64,000 nucleotides of DNA from Streptomyces sp. BV286 (GTDB taxonomy: Bacteria; Actinomycetota; Actinomycetes; Streptomycetales; Streptomycetaceae), in NCBI RefSeq assembly GCF_019090165.1, contig NZ_JAHRIB010000133.1:29484-93483 (forward strand). Reading direction: 5' to 3'. Of this stretch, positions 1-7,706 are shown piece after piece (position 1 is the stretch's first letter; each line of letters starts with the position of its first letter). The notes beneath the pieces were generated by a model. The model saw only the letters and a list, made by a program, of their open reading frames with translations, ran no database searches and had not been told where the DNA came from. Both the position numbers and the translations under genes were made by a program.

Positions 1-615
1 GCCGCGTCCCTGCACTCCCAGGTCAGCCAACGCGCCGCGGGCAACGGCGCCTTGATGCGCGCAGCCACCTCCAGCGTGTACTTCGCACCCTACGGCCGGG
101 CTGTCACCATGGACGCCGCCAGACGCCTCGCCGCACTGACCCACGGCGATCGAGCTGCCTGGGAAGGCACCGCGATCTTCCACGAGTTGATCCGCGTCGC
201 ACTCACCGGAGACGACCCTCTATCCGCCCTACAGGACACACTCGCAGAGGTGCACCCCGACCACCGCGTCCGGTACGCCGCCGTACTCGCCCCCGACTGG
301 CACCCGGACCTCGCCACCGAGTTCAACGGCGCGGTCTGGCCCTGTCTCGGCTCCGCCGTCTGGGCAGTGCGGACGACGTCGTCCTACGAGGAAGCCGTGC
401 GCGCAGCGATCGACCTGGGCGGCGACACGGACACCGTGGCCGCGGTGTGCGGAGGGCTGGCCGGGGCAGTGCACGGACTCGACGCCATCCCTCGGCGGTG
501 GGTCGAGGCGCTGCATGTCCCCCTCCCCGGCTTCGGCGACCGTGTCCTGCACGCTCCCGAACTCACCGAGCTGGCACGGAAACTGGCCGCTTCCGGCGTC
601 TCCACGGGACGCTGA
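1..615 (+). CDS. ADP-ribosylglycohydrolase family protein (5' end outside window)
   Basis: The reading frame is open from base 1 and already encodes the family motif G-N-G-A-L-M-R around positions 40-60, so the true start lies upstream. A second hallmark, D-L-G-G-D-T-D-T with downstream G-G-L-A-G-A, is at about 412-465 and corresponds to the C-terminal metal-binding aspartates of DraG/ARH-type enzymes. These hydrolases remove ADP-ribose from proteins or other acceptors using two Mg ions. Only about the C-terminal two thirds of a normal 300-residue family member is visible. The natural target cannot be read from the sequence. The stop at 613-615 is followed by a gap to a convergent gene. Confidence 0.9.
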   Translation, partial: AASLHSQVSQRAAGNGALMRAATSSVYFAPYGRAVTMDAARRLAALTHGDRAAWEGTAIFHELIRVALTGDDPLSALQDTLAEVHPDHRVRYAAVLAPDWHPDLATEFNGAVWPCLGSAVWAVRTTSSYEEAVRAAIDLGGDTDTVAAVCGGLAGAVHGLDAIPRRWVEALHVPLPGFGDRVLHAPELTELARKLAASGVSTGR

Positions 616-808
616 TCCGGACGGGCACGGGTGCCGCGAGCACCGCTCGAACGACGGGAGCCGCGGTCGGCTCCGCGCGCCGACCGGGGTACCGTCCGGC
701 GTGCCTCGTCCAGGGCGCGACAACGTCCTCGTGGCCGAGCAAAGTGGGTGGTCCCGGGCGGATTGTCACGTCCATGTGGCCCGGCTGAGCCCCAGGCCCG
801 CCGGGCGA

Positions 809-1213
809 TCAGTCGCCGAAGTAGGCCTTGGCGACCGCGTGGGTGTCCTCGTAGAGGTGGTAGCGGGTGATCAGCCCGTCCCGGACCGTGGCGTGCAGGG
901 CGAACGCGGTGTCGATGTCCCGGCCCGTCTTCTTGACCTCGGAGACCATGCGGCCGAGGAGGACCACGTCGTCGCCCTCGGCAATGACCTGACGGAGGTC
1001 GAACTCCTTGGCCTGCACATGGCTCTGCAGCAGTTCGAAGAACGTCCGCATGCCCTCGGCCGAGTCAACCTCCGGTACCCACGGAATGCCCGGCGGGTGC
1101 GGGATCGAGAAGGACACCGAGTCGGCGAACAACGCCGCCGCCTCCGCGCTCTTCCCCTCGGCCAGCAGCGGGAACAAGCGTTGCACAGTCTGCACCGGTG
1201 ACTCTGCTGTCAT
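809..1213 (-). CDS. SnoaL-like / NTF2-fold small protein
   Basis: 134 residues beginning M-T-A-E-S-P; the frame is open 12 codons further but the ATG at 1213 gives the normal family start. The pattern is that of a SnoaL-like cone fold: an N-terminal helix (V-Q-R-L-F-P-L-L), F-A-D-S-V-S-F-S-I-P, and a C-terminal beta region with D-G-L-I-T-R-Y-H-L-Y-E-D. Such proteins act as polyketide cyclases, isomerases or simple ligand-binding proteins, and the reaction cannot be assigned here. It is convergent with the ADP-ribosylglycohydrolase and divergent from the AHSA1-like gene at 1356. Confidence 0.85.
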   Translation of the reverse strand: MTAESPVQTVQRLFPLLAEGKSAEAAALFADSVSFSIPHPPGIPWVPEVDSAEGMRTFFELLQSHVQAKEFDLRQVIAEGDDVVLLGRMVSEVKKTGRDIDTAFALHATVRDGLITRYHLYEDTHAVAKAYFGD

Positions 1214-1355
1214 GTGCGTCGACCTTACCGGTCGGGTGTCGCCATGCAAGCCCCTTCAAACCCTGCGGGTTGGCTGAGGCGGAGCAGCCGATTCGCCGGG
1301 CCCTGCCATCGATGGCAACGCGCGCGGGAATCCTCCTCGGCCGTAGACTCGGGCC

Positions 1356-1823
1356 ATGGACAGGACCGACCGCGCCAGGCGAAGGATCGCGGCGCCCCCG
1401 GCGGTTGTGTACGGCGCTCTGCTCGACCCGGAATCGCTCGAGACGTGGTTGCCGCCGGACGGTATGAGTGGGCGGGTCGAGCGCTGGGATCCGCGACCTG
1501 GTGGCGGGTTCCGGATGGTTCTCACCTATCTCGATCCGACCGACAGCCCCGGCAAATCGTCGGACGCGACGGATGTCGTCGACGTCCAGTTCGCCGATCT
1601 AGTGCCACCGGAGCGCGTGGTGCAGCGAGCGGAGTTCGAGGCCGACGACCCCTCTTTTGCGGGAACCATGACGATGACCTGGCATCTCGCCGCTGCGGGT
1701 TCCGGGACCGAGGTGACGGTCACGGCCACGGACGTGCCACCCGGCATCGAGCAGGCAGCCCACGAAGCCGGAATCGCCTCATCACTGGCCAACCTGGCGT
1801 CGTACGTCGAGAGGGCCGTCTGA
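1356..1823 (+). CDS. SRPBCC / AHSA1 family protein
   Basis: 155 residues. The N-terminus (R-R-I-A-A-P-P-A-V-V-Y-G-A-L-L-D-P-E) and the W-L-P-P-D-G-M region are typical of the Activator of Hsp90 ATPase homologue 1-like subgroup of START/SRPBCC proteins. The C-terminal helix (H-E-A-G-I-A-S-S-L-A-N-L-A-S-Y-V-E) closes the ligand cavity. These soluble proteins bind hydrophobic ligands; the ligand is unknown. It is divergently placed from the SnoaL-like gene with about 140 bp between the starts. Confidence 0.85.
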   Translation: MDRTDRARRRIAAPPAVVYGALLDPESLETWLPPDGMSGRVERWDPRPGGGFRMVLTYLDPTDSPGKSSDATDVVDVQFADLVPPERVVQRAEFEADDPSFAGTMTMTWHLAAAGSGTEVTVTATDVPPGIEQAAHEAGIASSLANLASYVERAV

Positions 1824-1916
1824 CGCTCGGTCCCGCTCCCCCGGCCCTGCCACGCCGTCTCCACGCAACCCACGACGCGCCCCCGCGGCACGGCGGCGCC
1901 AGGAAGGCGACTCCCA

Positions 1917-2147
1917 TCACGTTTCGTGATTCCTGCGCCGCGCGGACCGGTTGGCGAGCAGAAGGCCGCCCCACAAGAGCACCTGACAAGCTGCCACCGC
2001 GACTCTTGTCGCGCTGTCCCCGTCGATGATCCGCCATCCCAAGAGCCCGATGCTCATGCAGAGCATCGGCCAGTACAGCCACGGCCCCCAGCGATTTCCC
2101 GCCTTGGCCCATGACGGCGGGGACTGCGAACGGGAACGCTCCTGCAT
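1917..2147 (-). CDS. small two-helix membrane protein, unknown function
   Basis: 76 residues. A hydrophilic N-terminus (M-Q-E-R-S-R-S-Q-S) precedes two hydrophobic segments, around residues 21-40 (W-G-P-W-L-Y-W-P-M-L-C-M-S-I-G-L-L-G-W) and 49-66 (V-A-V-A-A-C-Q-V-L-L-W-G-G-L-L-L-A), and a positive C-terminus. No family is recognised. It lies beside another small membrane protein on the same strand, so the two may be related or co-expressed. Confidence 0.55.
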   Translation of the reverse strand: MQERSRSQSPPSWAKAGNRWGPWLYWPMLCMSIGLLGWRIIDGDSATRVAVAACQVLLWGGLLLANRSARRRNHET

Positions 2148-2220
2148 TTACCTCACTCTCCCTCGGCAGCGCCAGGACTCAACGCCCCAGTCGGCCGGGC
2201 CGCCGGTCACATTCCGGATT

Positions 2221-2514
2221 TCAGGCGTTCACGTGCCGGCGAGCAGGCACCCTTCGAGGAGCGGCGTGATGCGCGGGCTTGTCCGCGCCGCTGTCCTGAA
2301 GGCGCCGCAGCCACAGGGACGTCACGGACAGCAGGCCGGCGAAGACCAGCAGAAAGAGCGCGGACACCCACATCTGCCGACTCCCCGGGTGCGCCCATCC
2401 CGTCCAGGCAGCTGACGCCGCCCACAGCAGGACGGCCGCCGCGTAGAAGGCGCGCATCCGGTGCAGCTGCCGCACGGCCCGCAAGGACATGGAGTGATCA
2501 TTCTTCGGTGCCAT
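2221..2514 (-). CDS. small membrane protein, unknown function
   Basis: 97 residues from the ATG at 2514 (M-A-P-K-N-D-H-S-M); the frame stays open upstream but that extension is not protein-like. Two hydrophobic stretches are visible: F-Y-A-A-A-V-L-L-W-A-A-S-A-A-W and W-V-S-A-L-F-L-L-V-F-A-G-L-L-S-V-T-S-L-W-L. The tail is rich in Arg and His. The architecture resembles the neighbour at 1917-2147. No named family is recognised. Confidence 0.55.
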   Translation of the reverse strand: MAPKNDHSMSLRAVRQLHRMRAFYAAAVLLWAASAAWTGWAHPGSRQMWVSALFLLVFAGLLSVTSLWLRRLQDSGADKPAHHAAPRRVPARRHVNA

Positions 2515-2678
2515 GCCGACCCGTGTACCCCCAACGCTCCCGCATTCACCCGACATGCACGGTCCATATCCGAATCGGGCTGGAGCGGACGTCACCCGTA
2601 CGGCCTGCCGCCGCGCGCCGCCACACCGATCGCTTTCCAGCGTAGGGATACACGTCGCCCAGCCAGGAGGAGGCGCTC

Positions 2679-2855
2679 ATGTCACGTCGTGCGACTTTCG
2701 CGGGCATAGCCGGGGCTTTCGTGTCCATCAGCCTCGCCACCGGCAGGACACTCGCCCTTCGAGTTACACGGTGCTGCGCCGCCGCCGACGCTGAACCCAG
2801 GCCCGAGTGGTCGCTGTCGGCTATCCGCTTCGCTGACGGCCCGCGCAGAGCGTGA
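2679..2855 (+). CDS. possible small protein with strong ribosome binding site
   Basis: A 58-codon frame starts with ATG at 2679, preceded by an excellent Shine-Dalgarno sequence (aggagg at about 2665-2671). The peptide starts M-S-R-R-A-T-F-A-G-I-A-G and has a short hydrophobic region, suggesting a small membrane or exported peptide. It may also be the remnant of a longer gene, because the C-terminal half is unremarkable. It is supported mainly by the ribosome binding site. Confidence 0.35.
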   Translation: MSRRATFAGIAGAFVSISLATGRTLALRVTRCCAAADAEPRPEWSLSAIRFADGPRRA

Positions 2856-2973
2856 GCTCAATACCGCACCCTGCGAACGCCGGCAAAGCAGTCGTTGCTC
2901 CTGCTGAAGCTGCCCTGAAGTGGCGGAGCGGCCGAAGACGCCACGCGGGCAGCCGCCAAGAGCGGCCGCGCGA

Positions 2974-3663
2974 TCACCTCGGTGTCGGCCGAGGACCATA
3001 GCCACCGCTCAGGGAAGTTGTCGGTCCGTAGAAGGCGGCGTCCTCTCCTGCTACCAGAGCCCAATAGCGGTCTCCGTACGACCAATGCCACCACTCTGTG
3101 GGGTAGTTGACCAGGCCGGCGGCAGTGAGAGCTGTGCTCAGGATGCCGCGAAGGGAGCTAGCCTCGTCGCTGATGTTGCGAGCATGCGTGTAACAGGCGC
3201 CCGCGCTCTCTTCCGGCGTCGCATTCATGCGGGTACCCATGTCGAGTTCACAGCCGTCGTCATCGGCAAGCGTCACGTCAACGGCTGCTCCGGCGCTGTG
3301 CGGTGCGATCTCGGGCGGGGACACGTAACGGCTGGCTGCCGAGCGGAGCTGCCCGGCAGACCATTGCGGATGATCCGCATGCAGCCGAGCTGCGTATTCG
3401 TCGAAGTAGCGCCGTTGCAGGGACGGCGGGCGATAGCCCTCGACGAACAGCAGCCGCGTACCTTGAGGTAGCTGTTCCTGGGCACGGAGGAGGCGGCCGA
3501 GCACTCCTATACGCAGGTGGGCGAACGCACCGGCAGGATCCTGCTTCTTCCGCTCATCGACCAGAAGGCGGCCCTCACTTCGTACATCCACAAGCCGTTC
3601 GCCGCACTCCTGAACAGGGACGGCTGCGACCCTCGGGTCAGACATCAAGACAATTTCGGTCAT
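2974..3663 (-). CDS. D-alanyl-D-alanine dipeptidase, VanX/DdpX type (peptidase M15D)
   Basis: 229 residues, close to the usual VanX length. The zinc site is visible: an S-x-H-x-x-G-x-A-x-D-like motif reading A-P-H-S-A-G-A-A-V-D (His about 122, Asp about 129), and P-T-E-W-W-H-W-S-Y-G-D (catalytic Glu about 190, zinc ligand His about 193). VanX enzymes hydrolyse D-Ala-D-Ala, which gives glycopeptide resistance together with VanH and VanA, or recycles peptidoglycan dipeptide (DdpX). No vanH, vanA, vanR or vanS gene is nearby, so peptidoglycan recycling or an orphan role is more likely than inducible vancomycin resistance. An alternative start is the Met at residue 7 (3645). Confidence 0.88.
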   Translation of the reverse strand: MTEIVLMSDPRVAAVPVQECGERLVDVRSEGRLLVDERKKQDPAGAFAHLRIGVLGRLLRAQEQLPQGTRLLFVEGYRPPSLQRRYFDEYAARLHADHPQWSAGQLRSAASRYVSPPEIAPHSAGAAVDVTLADDDGCELDMGTRMNATPEESAGACYTHARNISDEASSLRGILSTALTAAGLVNYPTEWWHWSYGDRYWALVAGEDAAFYGPTTSLSGGYGPRPTPR

Positions 3664-3802
3664 GATGCGATTTTCCCTCGGACGTCCGCGGACATGACTA
3701 AAAGCGGCCTCGTGCCCTGTGGGTTCTCAACGACCCCACTGTCGCTGCCAGTTCCTATATCCGATGGCTGCGCCGCACGCCCAGTCGTTAGCCTCGGCAG
3801 TC

Positions 3803-4258
3803 ATGAAGCAGCGGCAGCGCAAGAAGCTTGGCCGGCGCCTGTTCGTAGCAGCTCTCACAGGCGACACCGCCCGGGTGAAGGAGCTCCTCAGGGCCGGAGC
3901 CGATCCGGAGTGGTCGGACAGCGATGGGACCACGCCGCTCTATGTCGCGTCCGTGAGCGGGAATGCAGAGATCGCCCCCATGCTCCTGGCGGCTGGGGCC
4001 CTGCCGAACGCCGAGAGCAGCGGGCTCGGATCAGAAGGCACACCCTTGTGCGCAGCCGCATGTTGGGGTTACACCGAAACGGTGCGCGAACTGTTGGCGC
4101 ACGGCGCTGATCCGAACCTCAATGAGGATCACGGCACGGGCTGGTCGCCCTTGATGTGGGCCGTCCACGGCTCCCATTCCGAAACGGCCGAACTGCTCAT
4201 CGAGGCGGGAGCCACCCCCACAGAGAGCACTGCTCAGCATCAGCCTTCGAGAGGCTGA
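3803..4258 (+). CDS. ankyrin repeat protein
   Basis: 151 residues from the ATG at 3803 (M-K-Q-R-Q-R-K-K). At least three ankyrin units are seen: G-D-T-A-R-V-K-E-L-L-R-A-G-A-D-P, then T-P-L-Y-V-A-S-V-S-G-N-A-E-I-A-P-M-L-L-A-A-G-A, then T-P-L-C-A-A-A-C-W-G-Y-T-E-T-V-R-E-L-L-A-H-G-A-D-P-N-L-N, and W-S-P-L-M-W-A-V-H-G. This is a compact protein-interaction module with no enzymatic domain. An upstream ATG at 3764 would add 13 residues. The partner is not evident; it is divergent from the dipeptidase. Confidence 0.85.
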   Translation: MKQRQRKKLGRRLFVAALTGDTARVKELLRAGADPEWSDSDGTTPLYVASVSGNAEIAPMLLAAGALPNAESSGLGSEGTPLCAAACWGYTETVRELLAHGADPNLNEDHGTGWSPLMWAVHGSHSETAELLIEAGATPTESTAQHQPSRG

Positions 4259-4459
4259 TGCAACAGACAGCGGGTGCAGCAGTCCAGCACCGCCCCCGGG
4301 ACTCGGTAGTCCAACGGCCCGGTGTGCCTACCGTGGCCGCAGTCCGCGGTCCGCAGTCCGGGCACCCCGCGGAGGGAAGCCCGGATCCTCGACCGCACGC
4401 GGCGCACCACTGCATCGGAAGGTGCTCGTCCGTCCGTGCAGGATGCCGAAAACAACAAA

Positions 4460-4485
4460 GGCAAGGAGGTTACGCGCTCCTTGCC
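4460..4485. terminator. 9-bp perfect hairpin upstream of rox
   Basis: The arms ggcaaggag (4460-4468) and ctccttgcc (4477-4485) are perfectly complementary around an 8-nt loop. It lies 200 bp after the ankyrin gene and just before the rox control region. It could terminate the ankyrin transcript or be part of the rox promoter. There is no T-run, as is usual in this group. Confidence 0.45.
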
Positions 4486-4508
4486 ACTCCTAAGGTATAG
4501 CGCACCCG

Positions 4509-4527
4509 AGGGCTTGCGGCAAGGCCG
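4509..4527 (+). promoter_or_regulatory. rifamycin-associated element (RAE)-like sequence
   Basis: The 19-mer agggcttgcggcaaggccg matches, as I recall it, the imperfect inverted repeat GGGGCTTGCGGCAAGGCCC. That element was described upstream of rifamycin-inactivation genes (rph, rox, arr, rgt) and helR in actinomycetes, where it is needed for rifamycin-inducible expression. It sits about 210 bp upstream of the monooxygenase start, in the expected orientation. A tataget-like region (ggtatag, 4494-4500) immediately upstream could provide a -10 box. Confidence 0.75.
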
Positions 4528-4532
4528 GGGGC

Positions 4533-4739
4533 ATGCCGCAGAATGACCGGCCAAGGCCAGGACCTGCGCAAATGACTGCTGTACGAGGGATGGGGATGTT
4601 GTCGACCCACGGGCTGCGCGGGGCTGCCGGGAGCTCGCGGCGCCGCTGGGTCGGCCCGACCCGAGCGTGCGGGTTGTGCGTGTCGTCGGGCTCCTCTGTG
4701 CTGCTGGCCGAAATCCAAACTCTTGAATGGGCGTTGTGA
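4533..4739 (+). CDS. possible leader ORF of rox
   Basis: A 68-codon frame (ATG 4533; alternative ATG 4572) fills the space between the RAE-like element and rox. Its TGA (4737-4739) overlaps the rox ATG (4739-4741) as TGATG, the arrangement seen in translationally coupled genes. The rox start has no convincing Shine-Dalgarno sequence of its own, which fits coupling. The peptide has no recognisable domain and could be a regulatory leader or fortuitous. Confidence 0.35.
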   Translation: MPQNDRPRPGPAQMTAVRGMGMLSTHGLRGAAGSSRRRWVGPTRACGLCVSSGSSVLLAEIQTLEWAL

Positions 4740-6169
4740 TGATGGACGTGATCGTGGTCGGTGGTGGACCGACCGGTGTGATGCTTGCCTGCGAGTTGCG
4801 GCTGCACGGCGTGCATGTGGTCGTGCTGGAGAGGTTGACCGAGCCGACCGATCAGTCCCGCGGGCAGGGCCTGCATGCGCGCAGTGTGGAGATCATGGAC
4901 CAGCGGGGCCTACTGGACCGCTTCCTCGCGGTCAACGAGAAGTTCCAGGTCGGCGGGCTTTTCGGTGGCATCGTCAAGCCGTGGCCGGCGGGCTTGGACA
5001 CGGCTCACCCGTACGGCATCGCGACCCCGCAGCCGGTCACCGAGCAGTTGCTCAACGAGCGTGCGGTCGAGCTCGGTACCGAGATCCGGCGCGGCTGCGA
5101 AGTGGTCGGGCTGCAGCAGGACGAGGACGGGGTGACCGTCGAGCTGGCCGACGGGTCACACCTCCGCTCGCGTTACGCCGTTGGCTGCGACGGTGGCCGC
5201 AGTGTGGTGCGCAAGCTCCTCGGTGTCGGTTTCCCCGGTGAGCCCGCCAAGGTCGAAACGCTGTTGGGTGAGCTGGAGATGACCGCGGATCCGACGACGA
5301 TCGCCGCCGCGGTCGAGGAAGTCCGCAAGACCCAACTGCGGTTCGGGATCGCCCCTCTTGAGAACGGGGTGTACCGCGTCGTCGCGCCTGCCGACGGCGT
5401 CGCCGAGGACCGGGCGACGGCGCCGACGCTGGAGGAGTTCCAGCAGCAGCTGCGGGCGTTCGCGGGGACCGACTTCGGCGCTCACTCACCGCGTTGGCTG
5501 TCCCGGTTCGGCGACGCCACCCGGCAGGCCGAGAGTTATCGGGTCGACCGGGTCCTGCTGGCCGGCGACGCGGCACACATTCATCCCCCGACCGGCGGGC
5601 AGGGCCTCAATCTCGGAGTCCAGGACGCGTTCAACCTCGGTTGGAAACTGGCTGCCGAAGTCAAGGGCTGGGCGCCGCAAGGGCTGTTGGACAGCTACCA
5701 CACCGAGCGGTATCCGGTGGGCGCCCGCGTACTCGACAACACGCGTGCGCAGATCACACTGCTGGGAGCCGATCCGGGCGCGACGGCGTTGCGGGAGCTG
5801 TTCTCGAAGCTGATGGACTTCGAGGAGGTCAACCGGTACGTGACGGAGATGATCACTGCCGTCGGGGTTCGCTACGACTTCGGTGAGGGTCACGAACTGC
5901 TCGGTCGGCGGATGCGGGACGTGCAGCTGAAGACGGGGCGTCTCTACGAGCTGATGCATGGCGGCCGCGGACTACTGCTCGATCGGACCGGCCGGCTCTC
6001 GGTGGCGGGCTGGGCAGACCGGGTCGACCATGTCGTCGACCCCAGCGACGAACTCGACGCCCCTGCTGTGCTGTTGCGGCCCGACGGGCACGTGGCGTGG
6101 GTGGGCGAGGACCAGCAAGGTCTGCTCAACCGGCTGCCGACGTGGTTCGGCACCGCTGCCGTCGACTGA
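4739..6169 (+). CDS. rox: rifampicin monooxygenase (FAD-dependent, class A)
   Basis: 476 residues from the ATG at 4739 (M-M-D-V-I-V-V-G-G-G-P-T-G), matching the M-I-D-V start of characterised Rox proteins. Features: N-terminal FAD GxGxxG (G-G-G-P-T-G-V-M-L), the D-G motif G-C-D-G-G-R-S-V-V-R-K, and the second FAD motif G-D-A-A-H-I-H-P-P-T-G-G-Q-G-L-N. The C-terminal R-R-M-R-D-V-Q-L-K and G-R-G-L-L-L-D stretches closely resemble remembered Streptomyces Rox sequences. The enzyme hydroxylates the rifamycin naphthyl ring with NADPH and O2, opening and linearising the macrocycle. Phenolic hydroxylases (PheA/TfdB) are the related alternative, but the sequence and the upstream RAE-like element favour Rox. 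Confidence 0.93.
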   Translation: MMDVIVVGGGPTGVMLACELRLHGVHVVVLERLTEPTDQSRGQGLHARSVEIMDQRGLLDRFLAVNEKFQVGGLFGGIVKPWPAGLDTAHPYGIATPQPVTEQLLNERAVELGTEIRRGCEVVGLQQDEDGVTVELADGSHLRSRYAVGCDGGRSVVRKLLGVGFPGEPAKVETLLGELEMTADPTTIAAAVEEVRKTQLRFGIAPLENGVYRVVAPADGVAEDRATAPTLEEFQQQLRAFAGTDFGAHSPRWLSRFGDATRQAESYRVDRVLLAGDAAHIHPPTGGQGLNLGVQDAFNLGWKLAAEVKGWAPQGLLDSYHTERYPVGARVLDNTRAQITLLGADPGATALRELFSKLMDFEEVNRYVTEMITAVGVRYDFGEGHELLGRRMRDVQLKTGRLYELMHGGRGLLLDRTGRLSVAGWADRVDHVVDPSDELDAPAVLLRPDGHVAWVGEDQQGLLNRLPTWFGTAAVD

Positions 6170-6482
6170 ACCTACAGACACGGCACGAATTGAAGTGACC
6201 CTGCTACGACCGAGTCCGGTGCCGTACCGCCCCCTCCCCCTGAGCCCTGCCTCTCGTGCCGAGCCGGCGGAGGCCCTAGGTGAGGGCCGTCGCAACCGCC
6301 GACGGTTCGCCGCAGGTCCGCGTACCGGAATGCGGCCTGTGGCCGGTACTGCACGTCGGACGTCATCCGCGACGTTTCGAAGGAATTTGAAGAGCTGGAG
6401 TGGTGTCCCGCGAGAGGCAACGCTGGTCCCACAGGGAAGCCGCCACCTCGGGGGGACTCCCGGAACGCAGGGAGAGACGGAT
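6170..6482. other. intergenic region between rox and secreted protein
   Basis: No gene is supported in these 313 bases. The last 120 bases carry a purine-rich stretch ending in gggagagacgg, the likely ribosome binding site for the secreted protein at 6483. No clear terminator for rox is seen. Confidence 0.4.
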
Positions 6483-6875
6483 ATGCACGGAATCAGCTCG
6501 CACTCGATGACCAAGCTCATGATCACGGCAGCTGTGGGCGTCATGGCAGCGGCCGGTATGGCCGCTCCGGCTGCCGCAGCGGAGCACCGGTCGGCCGACC
6601 GGTCCGCCTCCCAGAGCGCGGGCGTCCAGGCTCAGACCGTCACGACCTGGATCAACGGCAACGTGCGGATCGGACCTGACACGGGCTACAGCATCGCCTA
6701 CACCGTCGCGGCCAACCAGAACCTCTCCGCTGAATGCTGGCTCGAGGGAGGCTTCGTCAACGCCAACGGCGTCTACCACGACAAGTGGGTTCTCCTCTCC
6801 GACGGGAACTACATCTGGGGCGGCCTGCTGAAGGGCAACGAGGTCGGCAACGTGTCCCGTTACTGCTTGGCCTGA
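6483..6875 (+). CDS. secreted SH3-like (bacterial SH3b-type) protein
   Basis: 130 residues from the ATG at 6483, preceded by gggagagacgg. A Sec signal peptide is clear: basic start, hydrophobic core M-I-T-A-A-V-G-V-M-A-A-A-G-M-A, cleavage after A-P-A-A-A-A. The mature part (W-I-N-G-N-V-R-I-G-P-D-T-G-Y-S-I and W-V-L-L-S-D-G-N-Y-I-W-G-G) resembles short SH3b domains that bind peptidoglycan or other cell-wall ligands. Two cysteines (E-C-W-L and R-Y-C-L-A) may form a disulphide. It is followed by a strong hairpin shared with the convergent MOSC gene. Confidence 0.8.
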   Translation: MHGISSHSMTKLMITAAVGVMAAAGMAAPAAAAEHRSADRSASQSAGVQAQTVTTWINGNVRIGPDTGYSIAYTVAANQNLSAECWLEGGFVNANGVYHDKWVLLSDGNYIWGGLLKGNEVGNVSRYCLA

Positions 6876-6895
6876 CACACCGCCCGGAGGTCATA

Positions 6896-6940
6896 ACGCG
6901 TGAGCCGCCACGTCCTGCCTGGACGTGGCGGCTCACGCGT
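6896..6940. terminator. bidirectional terminator, 20-bp perfect stem
   Basis: 6896-6915 and 6921-6940 are perfect reverse complements (20 bp) around a 5-nt loop, tgcct. The hairpin lies between convergent genes (stops at 6875 and 6958) and can serve both. Confidence 0.85.
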
Positions 6941-6957
6941 ACGCCCTGGATCGGTCA

Positions 6958-7608
6958 CTACGCGGTGGTGCGCCTGCGCACCAGGTTCTTGTCCTCCTCC
7001 GGCAGGGCGTCGGCGATCAGAAGCCGCGGCAGCAGCTCCGGTTCACGTGTCATCGCGCGGAAGACCAGTGCGACCGTCACGTCGTGGTCGGGCCGGTGGA
7101 CGATCTCGACCGGGTCGTCAGCTTTGATGTCCCCCGGCTCGATCACGCGAAGATACGCGCCCGGCCGGGCGGCCTGCATGAAACGCCTCATCCAGCCGTC
7201 ACGTTCCAGCCAGCCTTCAAACGTCGCGCACGGGATCCGAGAGCATGAGATCTCCAGAACGACTTCGGGCCCGATACGCCAACGCTCACCGATCAGGGCG
7301 CCGTTGACATCGAGGCCTGCAGTCGTCAGATTCTCCCCGAAGACACCGTTCGCCAGCGGCCTGCCCAACTCGGCCTCCCACCCGTCGAGATCCTCGCGGG
7401 CGTAGGCGTAGACGGCCTGGTCGGTGCCGCCGTGGTGCTTCACGTCGTACACCCGGTCCCCGGCAAGACCGACCGCGCCGGTTCCCTTGGGGCCGGGGGC
7501 GGCGACGGCGACCGGGCCGTCGACCGGCCGCTTGTCGATGCCTGTGGCGCTGAGGCCCTTCCAAGGGTTGGGACGAGGCTTGCCGACATTGACGGAGAGC
7601 AGCTTCAT
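6958..7608 (-). CDS. MOSC domain protein (YiiM-like)
   Basis: 216 residues from the ATG at 7608 (M-K-L-L-S-V-N-V-G-K-P). The MOSC hallmark region G-D-R-V-Y-D-V-K-H-H-G-G-T-D-Q-A-V-Y-A-Y follows about 50 residues in, then G-V-F-G-E-N-L-T-T-A-G-L-D. The conserved cysteine of the molybdenum cofactor sulfurase C-terminal fold appears in I-S-C-S-R-I-P-C-A-T-F. YiiM-type proteins use molybdenum cofactor to reduce N-hydroxylated compounds. The absence of fused ferredoxin or NAD domains makes it a stand-alone MOSC protein. Confidence 0.9.
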   Translation of the reverse strand: MKLLSVNVGKPRPNPWKGLSATGIDKRPVDGPVAVAAPGPKGTGAVGLAGDRVYDVKHHGGTDQAVYAYAREDLDGWEAELGRPLANGVFGENLTTAGLDVNGALIGERWRIGPEVVLEISCSRIPCATFEGWLERDGWMRRFMQAARPGAYLRVIEPGDIKADDPVEIVHRPDHDVTVALVFRAMTREPELLPRLLIADALPEEDKNLVRRRTTA

Positions 7609-7706
7609 GGGGCGACGGTACGTTTCCGCCGTACCCGGTGGCGACACATTTTCCCTCCGGTGCCGCAAGTCCGACCGCACGTCAATGGTGTTCGACCGGC
7701 GGCCGG

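Noticed and set aside
779..806. 7-bp hairpin between the convergent first two genes
   Set aside because: The stem is short with a 14-nt loop; not convincing as a terminator in GC-rich DNA.
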